Notes under the pieces: model-generated | What the model saw: only the letters and a program-made list of their open reading frames with translations | Database searches by the model: none | Told to the model about the DNA's origin: nothing | Program-made: the position numbers and the translations under genes | Assembly: GCA_013003805.1 (NCBI GenBank) | Contig: JABDII010000159.1 | Location: forward strand, 1 to 5,358 | Length of the DNA: 5,358 nt | Reading direction: 5' to 3' | Origin: Gemmatimonadales bacterium | GTDB taxonomy: Bacteria > Gemmatimonadota > Gemmatimonadetes > Gemmatimonadales > GWC2-71-9 | Shown: one piece after another, positions 1 through 5,358 of the stretch | How positions within the stretch are numbered: position 1 is the stretch's first letter | Layout of the letters: every line of letters starts with the position of its first letter

Positions 1-873
1 GGTCTCATCCCCGCCGGCGGCGGCACCCGCCGGCTCGAGATCTGTAACCCCATGCCGGAGACCAATGACACCATCGACGTCTACCGCACGTCGGCGGCGT
101 CGGCGGACGGACGCGTGGTCTACAACCTGTTCCGGGCCCGATCGACGGTCCACACACCGCAGCTGAGCTCGACGCTGGAGTTGGCCCCGCTGTCCCACCC
201 GCTCCAGGCGGAGGTCCTGCAGGGCATCCCCTATACCCTGCCCACCGGCCAAATGCACACCGGAGCGACCCATCTCTCGTGGCTCAACGACACTCGGCTG
301 GTCTACGTGGGCTCGGAGATCTTCTACATCCGAACTCCGCCCGGCACGATCGGCACGGCGCCGGACACGCTCACCGCCGGTCGCGACATCGTGTTGATGG
401 ACCTGACCGGCTCGGGCGCGGTGCTCACGGCGGTGCCCAACACCGACCTGGCTTCGTCGGTAGCGCCGGGTGCGGATGGGAATTCCGTCTACTACACCGT
501 CCTGGGCGATTCGCAGGTGTACCGACGGGACCTGGGTACGGGCACCTCGTCGGTGATCCACGACTTCGGCGCAGGCACCATCGTGCGCGACGTTGATGTC
601 GTGGGCACGACGCTGGTCGCTATCGTCGGAGGCATCATCGAGTTCTTCACTGTTGCGACCCTCGGGCCGGTACAGCCGGACGAAGGAGGAATGCTCACGA
701 CCGTCGACCTCGCGACCGGCACCGAGACCGTGCTCGATGCCGACACGACGGTGGTATATCGTCGTCCCGCCATCTCGCCCGATGGCTCCCGTGTCGTGGT
801 CGAACGGTACCAGACGTTCTCGGGCACGGCCGTCGACCGCCGGGCGGACCTGTACCTGTTCCCCTTGCCATGA
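1..873 (+). CDS. Beta-propeller (TolB/PD40-like) protein, 5' end cut by window edge
   Basis: The reading frame is open from base 1 to the TGA at 871-873, giving 290 visible residues, so the true start is upstream. The ATG at base 52 has no ribosome binding site before it and the sequence ahead of it reads as ordinary protein, so I do not take it as the start. Several segments look like propeller blades: SADGRVVY near residue 39, a WLNDTRLVYV strand near residue 94, GADGNSVYY near residue 158, and a clear PD40-type SPDGSRVVV at residues 259-267 (bases 775-801). In this family such motifs mark WD40/TolB-like propellers used for protein binding, usually in the periplasm or on a lipoprotein anchor. 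The N-terminus is missing, so location and any signal peptide cannot be judged. The stop overlaps the ATG of the receptor gene, which suggests one operon and a related job at the cell envelope. The partner and substrate are unknown. Confidence 0.8.
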   Translation, partial: GLIPAGGGTRRLEICNPMPETNDTIDVYRTSAASADGRVVYNLFRARSTVHTPQLSSTLELAPLSHPLQAEVLQGIPYTLPTGQMHTGATHLSWLNDTRLVYVGSEIFYIRTPPGTIGTAPDTLTAGRDIVLMDLTGSGAVLTAVPNTDLASSVAPGADGNSVYYTVLGDSQVYRRDLGTGTSSVIHDFGAGTIVRDVDVVGTTLVAIVGGIIEFFTVATLGPVQPDEGGMLTTVDLATGTETVLDADTTVVYRRPAISPDGSRVVVERYQTFSGTAVDRRADLYLFPLP

Positions 874-3653
874 CGTCGCCGCGAGGCCGTGGGGTCCTGG
901 CGCTCGCACTGACGCTCTGGACCGCGCCGCTGGCCGGACAGGCGAGCGGTGCCATCGCCGGCCGGCTGGTCGATTCCGCCACCACCCAACCCATCGCCAA
1001 CGCTCAGGTCACGGTCGACGAGGGCCGGCGTGGAACCATGACCGCGCAAGACGGGCGGTTCCGGATCCGAGTCATTCGAAGCGGATGGCATCGGGTGCGT
1101 GTTACGGCCATCGGGTATCGCCCGGTTCGGCTCGACAGTGTGCTGGTTCGCGGCGGCGAGACCACAACCCTCGACATAGCACTCGAGGCCATGGCGGTCG
1201 AGGTCGAGGAGCTGGTAGTCAACGCCCAGCCCGATCCCGTACTCGACCCATTGGCTGCCTCGGCCGAGCAGAAAGTGACCGCCGCCGACTTGAGGGACCT
1301 TCCGGTCACCACCTTGGAAGAGGGCATCGCGCTCTCGGCCGGCACCGTGGGCGAGAGCTACCGCGGCGGGCGGCTCGGGCAGCAGTCCTACATCGTGGAC
1401 GGCGTCGGGGTCAAGAATCAGCTCGATGCCTCGAGCGGGTCGCTCGGTGTGCGGATCCCACCGGACATCCTGACCGAGGCGTCGCTCATCACCAACGGTT
1501 TCTCGGCGCGCTACGGTCAGGCACTGTCCGGCATGATCAACGTGGTGACACGGGACGGAGGCGAACGCTGGAGCGGGCGCGCGCTGTACGAGACCGACCG
1601 GCCACTCTGGCAGTCGTGGGACTTGGGACTCGACCGAGTCGTCGTAACGGCCGACGGACCGATAGCGGGAGGGGTGACGGTGCTCGGTGCCGTCGACATC
1701 TCGGGGAGGCTCGACGCCGATCCGGTCAACGCACCCCGGCCGGCCGATCCACGCGATCCGCGGTTCGAGCGTCCCTGGATGTTGCCCCGGAACAGCGGCG
1801 AGCAGATCGATGCGGTCGCCAAGGTGACCATCCCGTTGGGTGCGCAACACACGCTGCGGCTCTTCGGGCTTCACTCCGAGGATCAGCGACTCCTATATGA
1901 TCCTCTATACAAGTACGACGCCGAGTTGTCGCCCGGGCGGAGGACCGTTGGGAATCTGCTGACCGGCCACTTCCAGTACGCCTCCGGCGCGAGCGCCGGA
2001 CTTCCGTTCGTGGTGGACCTCCGGGCGAGCTTCTACAACCGGTCGTTCGTGCGCGGCACGCTCGAGGACTCGGTGAATTATCAGTTCGGGGCCATCACCG
2101 GTCAGCGGTTCAACTTCGTTGGAGAGGACATCGCTCGGGCCCAGGACACCGTCCGGGCCATGGCCCCGATCCCGGGGCTCCTCCCTCCCGACCTGAGTGA
2201 TCGCACCCCGTGGAGTGTCCCGGCATTCTTTCTGGGTCAGGGCTCGCGCGGCGAGATCGCCTGGAACCGGTTCCGCGAATTCCGTTCGCAACTGGACGTC
2301 ACGCTTGGCATCGGCTCCTCAACCGACATCCTGGCCGGCGGCGAGGTAGTGACCCAGCGGGTCCAGACCTTCCAACGGGTGCAGGGGTTCGAGCCCGTGG
2401 GGGGAGCGGTGCCCCCGGCCACGGCATCGGACTTCTCGCCCTTCATCGGCGCTGCGTACGCGGAAACCCAGATTCGCGTGGCGGAATTGGCATTCACCGG
2501 CGGCCTCCGCTACGACCACTTCGACCCCGGTGCCGACTTGGAGGGGCAGAACGTCGGCGCGCGGCGGCGACTGGGTCCCCGGTTCGCGGTGTCGACCGCG
2601 CTAGCCGGAGCCACCTTCGTCGCGAGCTACGGCCTCTTCAGCCAGCCGCCGGACTTCCAGTTCCTGGTCGATGCGGCGTTCGACGACACCACCCGCACCG
2701 GCCGGTTCCGCCGCGGCAATCCCAACCTCGGCTTCGAGAAGGCGACCCAGTTCGAGTTGAGCGTCCGCACCCGACCGCGCCCGCACTTGTCACTCCGATT
2801 GAACGCGTTCGTCAAGCGGCTCGAGGGATTGGTGGCCACGGTACCGTTAGGCGTCAATCCCGACTCGTCGGTGTTTGGCAATACCGATGTTGGGAGCGTG
2901 AAGGGCGGGGAGATCATCTTCGAGCGCGAACCGCACGACGGGTTCGGCGCCCGGGTCACCTACACTCTGCAGCAAGCCATGGCCACGTCCACCTCGGCTT
3001 TCTTGTTACGGCAGGCGGCGGTGATCGATCCCACCACCGGTGACACCATCTTTCCGGCTCGGGTGGAATTCCCGCTCGACTTCGATCGCCGGCATGGGCT
3101 GACGGTCATTCTGCAGGGCCGGATCCCTGAAACGGTAGGTCCGGTCGTGGCTGGAGTCAGGCCGCTGGCCGGGCTCGAGTCGGCGGTGATCTTCCGCTAC
3201 GGATCGGGCCTTCCCTTTTCCCGCACCAACGCGGCCGGTGATTCCTTGGTCGGCATCCCCAACGACTCGAGGCTCCCGTCCCAATCGACGGTCGATCTCC
3301 TGGTACGCCGGCCGATCCGCCTGGGCGGGACCCAGGGGAGCATCTACCTCGACATGCGGAACGTCTTCAATCGTCGGAACTTGGTCGCCGTCCGCCGCGA
3401 CACCGGCGAGCCGGAGTTGGACGAGCAGGGAATCGAGGACTTGGCCGAGGACGCGTTTATGGAGCACCCCGAGCCCATCCCGTTCGAGTCGCCGCGCTAC
3501 CGGCCGGAGGCGGACCTGGACGGCAACGGCCTCATCGAGGGCCAGGACGAGCTGCTCCCGCTATTCGAGGCCGCGGCCCGGGACTTCAGCCAACCGTTGT
3601 TTGTCTACGGACCGCCGCGGGTGGTCCGGCTGGGGATCGAGTTGGCGTTCTAG
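870..3653 (+). CDS. TonB-dependent outer-membrane receptor with carboxypeptidase-regulatory-like N-terminal domain
   Basis: Complete gene of 927 residues. Residues 1-24 form a signal peptide (arginines at 5 and 7, hydrophobic core about 9-22, probable cleavage after the AGQA at 22-25). Residues 28-107 match the carboxypeptidase-regulatory-like beta-sandwich, with GRLVDSATTQPIANAQVTV and a later DGRFRIRV strand. A short EVEELVVNAQ segment at 111-120 sits where a TonB-box-like stretch is expected. The plug domain spans about 122-232, with YIVDGVGV at 174-181 and the typical ARYGQALSGMINVVTRDG at 213-230. The rest is an outer-membrane barrel ending in alternating polar and hydrophobic residues and a terminal Phe (LGIELAF), the usual BamA signal. 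In the family, such receptors import siderophores, glycans or peptides with energy from TonB-ExbBD; Oar-like members with the same N-terminal domain have also been linked to export. The substrate cannot be told here. The ATG overlaps the upstream stop by 4 bases and has no clear Shine-Dalgarno, pointing to translational coupling. An acidic EF-hand-like segment lies before the last strand. Confidence 0.93.
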   Translation: MTSPRGRGVLALALTLWTAPLAGQASGAIAGRLVDSATTQPIANAQVTVDEGRRGTMTAQDGRFRIRVIRSGWHRVRVTAIGYRPVRLDSVLVRGGETTTLDIALEAMAVEVEELVVNAQPDPVLDPLAASAEQKVTAADLRDLPVTTLEEGIALSAGTVGESYRGGRLGQQSYIVDGVGVKNQLDASSGSLGVRIPPDILTEASLITNGFSARYGQALSGMINVVTRDGGERWSGRALYETDRPLWQSWDLGLDRVVVTADGPIAGGVTVLGAVDISGRLDADPVNAPRPADPRDPRFERPWMLPRNSGEQIDAVAKVTIPLGAQHTLRLFGLHSEDQRLLYDPLYKYDAELSPGRRTVGNLLTGHFQYASGASAGLPFVVDLRASFYNRSFVRGTLEDSVNYQFGAITGQRFNFVGEDIARAQDTVRAMAPIPGLLPPDLSDRTPWSVPAFFLGQGSRGEIAWNRFREFRSQLDVTLGIGSSTDILAGGEVVTQRVQTFQRVQGFEPVGGAVPPATASDFSPFIGAAYAETQIRVAELAFTGGLRYDHFDPGADLEGQNVGARRRLGPRFAVSTALAGATFVASYGLFSQPPDFQFLVDAAFDDTTRTGRFRRGNPNLGFEKATQFELSVRTRPRPHLSLRLNAFVKRLEGLVATVPLGVNPDSSVFGNTDVGSVKGGEIIFEREPHDGFGARVTYTLQQAMATSTSAFLLRQAAVIDPTTGDTIFPARVEFPLDFDRRHGLTVILQGRIPETVGPVVAGVRPLAGLESAVIFRYGSGLPFSRTNAAGDSLVGIPNDSRLPSQSTVDLLVRRPIRLGGTQGSIYLDMRNVFNRRNLVAVRRDTGEPELDEQGIEDLAEDAFMEHPEPIPFESPRYRPEADLDGNGLIEGQDELLPLFEAAARDFSQPLFVYGPPRVVRLGIELAF
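3399..3548 (+). other. Acidic segment with EF-hand/dockerin-like loop in the receptor (residues 844-893)
   Basis: About a third of these 50 residues are Asp or Glu, with very few basic ones. The segment ends in DLDGNGLIEGQD at residues 882-893 (bases 3513-3548). Loop positions 1, 3 and 5 are D, D and N, position 6 is Gly, position 8 is Ile, and position 12 is Asp followed by Glu. This fits the calcium loop pattern of EF-hands; Asp at position 12 is the dockerin-like variant. It lies between the strand carrying YLDMRNVFNRRNL and the final strand, so it should be in the last extracellular loop. Calcium binding is an inference from the motif; only one loop is seen, whereas canonical EF-hands come in pairs. 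Confidence 0.55.
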
Positions 3654-3757
3654 GCAATCCCTGCATAGCTTCGAGCAGTTGTTCACGGACATACGTCGCT
3701 TGACACCAACGACCTGCTGTTTCGGGTTTGCCTGGAACCTTGCAACAGGAATACGTG
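3654..3757 (+). promoter_or_regulatory. Intergenic leader between receptor and small membrane protein
   Basis: This 104-base gap holds the only intergenic DNA in the window. A perfect TTGACA at 3700-3705 resembles a -35 box, but at spacings of 15-18 bases there is no acceptable -10 box, so a sigma-70 promoter is only weakly supported. The same bases sit in a small inverted repeat at 3695-3713 (GTCG and TTG pairing with CAA and CGAC, one bulged C, four-base loop), which has no proper T-run after it and is at best a weak terminator. A second two-part hairpin follows at 3717-3748. Whether the downstream gene has its own promoter or reads through from the receptor cannot be settled from sequence. 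Confidence 0.3.
3747..3750 (+). promoter_or_regulatory. Ribosome binding site fixing the start at 3758
   Basis: AGGA lies seven bases before the ATG at 3758, a good Shine-Dalgarno spacing. It decides against the longer reading from the TTG at 3728, which would place this site inside the coding sequence and adds ten residues with no membrane or family character. Confidence 0.6.
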
Positions 3758-4207
3758 ATGCCAGCACTGCGTTCGAACTCCCGCACCGTCCTCCTCGCCA
3801 TCATTCTCTTCGTCGCGCTGATCGCCGCCATCGTGATGATCTATGACAGCGCCAGTCCCGGGCGATCGTTGCTGGGAGGAGCCCTCCTCGCGGTCATCGT
3901 TTGGACTGCGGCCCAGATCCCGGTGGTGCAACTCATTCGGGAGACGGTGACCAACCGACCAAGGCCGCGGTTTCTCGCGCTCCGAAGCCAGACGGTCCAG
4001 TTGCTGGCCGAGATTCGCCGCCTCAACGGAATTGCCGAGGACGAAAAGCGCGGGTTCCGCGATCAGCGGACGGCGGAGTTGGAAATGGAAGCGATCGACA
4101 CCCGCATGCGTGAGCTACTGGCGGGCATTCGGGATGTCGCCGGGGTGACGTCGCCGGAAGACCAGGCTGAGGAGAGCGAAGCGCCTACTTCGGCCGAGGC
4201 GCCGTAG
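3758..4207 (+). CDS. Small membrane protein with two transmembrane helices and charged helical tail, function unknown
   Basis: Encodes 149 residues; I do not recognise a family. Residues 10-29 (TVLLAIILFVALIAAIVMIY) and about 38-57 (a LLGGALLAVIVWTAAQIPVV stretch) are two membrane helices joined by a loop of about eight residues. Arginines at 5 and 9 before the first helix and at 61, 67, 69 and 71 after the second put both ends in the cytoplasm by the positive-inside rule. Residues about 75-128 are rich in charged residues and regularly spaced Leu/Ile (LLAEIRRL, MRELLAGI), typical of a long amphipathic or coiled-coil helix. The last 18 residues are acidic and Pro/Ala/Ser-rich, probably disordered. 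This build suits a small membrane-anchored scaffold or oligomeric partner, but that is only inference. Its TAG stop touches the stop codon of the converging pilus gene. The gap of 104 bases after the receptor leaves operon membership open. Coding is supported by the good ribosome binding site and the clear hydrophobic pattern. Confidence 0.72.
   Translation: MPALRSNSRTVLLAIILFVALIAAIVMIYDSASPGRSLLGGALLAVIVWTAAQIPVVQLIRETVTNRPRPRFLALRSQTVQLLAEIRRLNGIAEDEKRGFRDQRTAELEMEAIDTRMRELLAGIRDVAGVTSPEDQAEESEAPTSAEAP
4181..4202. terminator. Inverted repeat at the convergent gene junction, possible weak bidirectional terminator
   Basis: GCGCCT at 4181-4186 pairs with AGGCGC at 4197-4202 across a ten-base loop that itself contains the palindrome CGGCCG. 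It ends three bases before the TAG of the rightward gene and begins five bases past the TAA of the leftward gene. There is no T-run on the plus side and only a scattered pyrimidine run on the minus side, so it is not a classic intrinsic terminator. It lies inside coding sequence of an Ala/Glu-rich tail, and chance in GC-rich DNA is a real alternative. Confidence 0.22.
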
Positions 4208-5358
4208 TTACTGGGTGAGTTCCTTCCAAGATCCCTGCACCACGTCCACACCGCTCCCACCCAACTGGGCCGTGGCCTTCTCGAGCGCGCACCTCGAGTA
4301 GTGGATGACCGCGTTGTCGTGGTTCTGCTGTCCACCGCTCGACGCGTTGGAACAGAGGAGGGCGCCGTAGAGCTCGCTTCCATGCTCCCAGTCACAGCGG
4401 TTCTGTGAGATGACCAGGCCATAGAAATGGAGGGGGTCGTCCTGGTCGAGCCGGCTGTCCACCAGCAGGATGCCCTGACCCGCTGAGCCGGCCGGGAGCT
4501 GGAACTGGACGTCGTTCGGGCTCGAGAAATGGATGATCGGGAAGTAGTCCGCACAGGGCGATCCGGGATTGAGCGGGTCGCCCCAGTTGTTCGGGGCCGC
4601 GGTATCACACTCGCCCCCTGCCTCAACCGGACCCACGAACACGGTGACGATCGAGTCGGTGTAGGACTTGTCGGCCATGGCGACGAGATCGGCGTACGTG
4701 TACGAGCCGAAGTGGGTGAAACGCGTGCTGTCCATGGTGGAGTCGATCCGGACCGTGGGATTCCCCAAGAGCGCGCCGGCGCCCTGCGAGTAGGACGTTC
4801 CTGCTGCCACCTCCACCGCGGGAACGGCCGGGCCCGCCGAGTCGCAGGTCCAACCAGGCGGATTGGTGTCGTTGCCGTCAATGATGTCCGTCGCGTCCTC
4901 CACGAGGCTGATGGTTCCCCGAGTGGTGACCGCGGCCTTGGGCAAGAGAAAGCCCGGTTGGAGTAACACGCCGACCTTGCGCTGGCCTTGCTGCGGCCCA
5001 TCGCTTCCCTCGACGGTCAGACTGAAGAGCTTGTCCCCGCCGTCATCGACCCGGTGAAATACCGGCCGGTAGGCGGCCCCGTTGGCCGGGAGAATCCGCC
5101 ATCCCAGGTCCGCGCTGTCGCCTGGGTTCGGGGCGAGGGTGTCGTAGCGAGCCGAGTCCCACTCGGCGATCACCGCATGGGCGCCGGCCTCGGCAGCGTA
5201 AAACGCCTTGGTCGATTGGAGCGCCCCGCCCCCGGCCTGTTTTTGATGGCCGGCGGTCTGGATCGACGTGACGGCGATGATGGAGAGCACCACGAGTGCG
5301 AGCAGAACGACGGGCAATGCAACGCCCCGCTCTGATCGGTCGGGCCTCTGGGTAGGCC
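4208..5358 (-). CDS. PilX-like type IV pilus assembly protein, 5' end cut by window edge
   Basis: The minus-strand frame stays open to the right edge, giving 382 visible residues and a TAA at 4210-4208; the start lies beyond the window. Visible residues 7-31 read RSERGVALPVVLLALVVLSI and onward: a charged stretch, then Gly, then a hydrophobic helix, as at the N-terminus of pilin-like proteins. The fifth residue after that Gly is Val rather than the Glu of major pilins. The FYAAEAG motif at residues 52-58, right after the membrane helix, is typical of the PilX N-terminal domain. Later segments PKAAVTTRGTISL (about 139-151), GILLVDSRL (295-303), FYGLVIS (311-317) and ELYGALLCS (328-336) fit the beta-rich C-terminal region seen in large PilX-like proteins. 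Six cysteines (171, 250, 268, 321, 335, 356) could form disulfides outside the cytoplasm. In the family such proteins are minor pilins or priming subunits of type IV pili; other pil genes would be expected upstream, to the right of the window. The TTG at 5317 falls inside the hydrophobic helix and is not a believable start. Confidence 0.85.
   Translation of the reverse strand, partial: PTQRPDRSERGVALPVVLLALVVLSIIAVTSIQTAGHQKQAGGGALQSTKAFYAAEAGAHAVIAEWDSARYDTLAPNPGDSADLGWRILPANGAAYRPVFHRVDDGGDKLFSLTVEGSDGPQQGQRKVGVLLQPGFLLPKAAVTTRGTISLVEDATDIIDGNDTNPPGWTCDSAGPAVPAVEVAAGTSYSQGAGALLGNPTVRIDSTMDSTRFTHFGSYTYADLVAMADKSYTDSIVTVFVGPVEAGGECDTAAPNNWGDPLNPGSPCADYFPIIHFSSPNDVQFQLPAGSAGQGILLVDSRLDQDDPLHFYGLVISQNRCDWEHGSELYGALLCSNASSGGQQNHDNAVIHYSRCALEKATAQLGGSGVDVVQGSWKELTQ

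Noticed and set aside
492..1874. Long open frame of 460 residues on the minus strand opposite the propeller and receptor genes
   Set aside because: It is antisense to two well-supported genes, is rich in Arg, Pro and Gly with no domain-like pattern, and is expected from GC-rich codon bias on the other strand.
593..1900. Plus-strand open frame of 435 residues overlapping the propeller and receptor
   Set aside because: Arg- and Ser-rich composition with no recognisable motif; a frame-shifted reading of the true genes.
2210..3043. Plus-strand open frame of 277 residues inside the receptor
   Set aside because: Out-of-frame reading of barrel codons with an Arg/Pro/Gly-rich product and no ribosome binding site.
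3608..3628. Hairpin near the end of the receptor gene (CGGACC pairing with GGTCCG) as a terminator
   Set aside because: It lies before the stop codon and is followed by no T-run.
3733..3743. Possible sigma-54 promoter (TGGAAC then TTGC)
   Set aside because: The GG and GC elements are only six bases apart; the family requires ten.
3728..3757. Upstream TTG start for the small membrane protein
   Set aside because: It would put the good AGGA site inside the gene; the ATG at 3758 has correct spacing and begins the natural N-terminus.
3238..3846. Plus-strand open frame bridging the receptor end and the small membrane gene
   Set aside because: Extreme Arg/Ser/Thr content and overlap with two better-supported genes.
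4063..5001. Second minus-strand open frame of 312 residues within the pilus gene
   Set aside because: Ser/Arg/Thr low-complexity product in the wrong frame; the PilX-like frame has clear family motifs.

Overview
The window looks like bacterial chromosome from a GC-rich, didermic organism with dense coding and little intergenic DNA. A TonB-dependent outer-membrane receptor with an N-terminal carboxypeptidase-regulatory-like domain, a beta-propeller protein of the TolB/PD40 kind, and a PilX-like type IV pilus minor component together suggest a Gemmatimonadota-like bacterium. This is a judgement from protein style and base composition, not a proof; a deltaproteobacterial or related lineage cannot be excluded.

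Layout: (1) bases 1-873, plus strand, the 3' part of a beta-propeller gene whose start lies before the window. (2) bases 870-3653, plus strand, a complete TonB-dependent receptor of 927 residues whose ATG overlaps the propeller stop codon (ATGA), so the two are probably one operon with coupled translation. (3) bases 3654-3757, a short intergenic gap with a hairpin-rich leader and a ribosome binding site. (4) bases 3758-4207, plus strand, a small inner-membrane protein of 149 residues with two membrane helices and a charged helical cytoplasmic tail; function unknown. (5) bases 4208-5358, minus strand, a PilX-like pilus assembly protein whose start lies beyond the right edge. Genes 4 and 5 converge tail to tail with no base between their stop codons.

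How they work together: the propeller and receptor plausibly act at the outer membrane and periplasm in uptake (or, less likely, export) of an unidentified substrate. The pilus protein belongs to a separate leftward transcription unit. I see no RNA genes, CRISPR arrays, insertion sequences or phage genes. No clearly new system is visible. The points most worth a second look are an EF-hand/dockerin-like calcium loop in a very acidic segment just before the last receptor strand, the zero-gap convergent junction with an inverted repeat ending at it, and the unassigned two-helix membrane protein.
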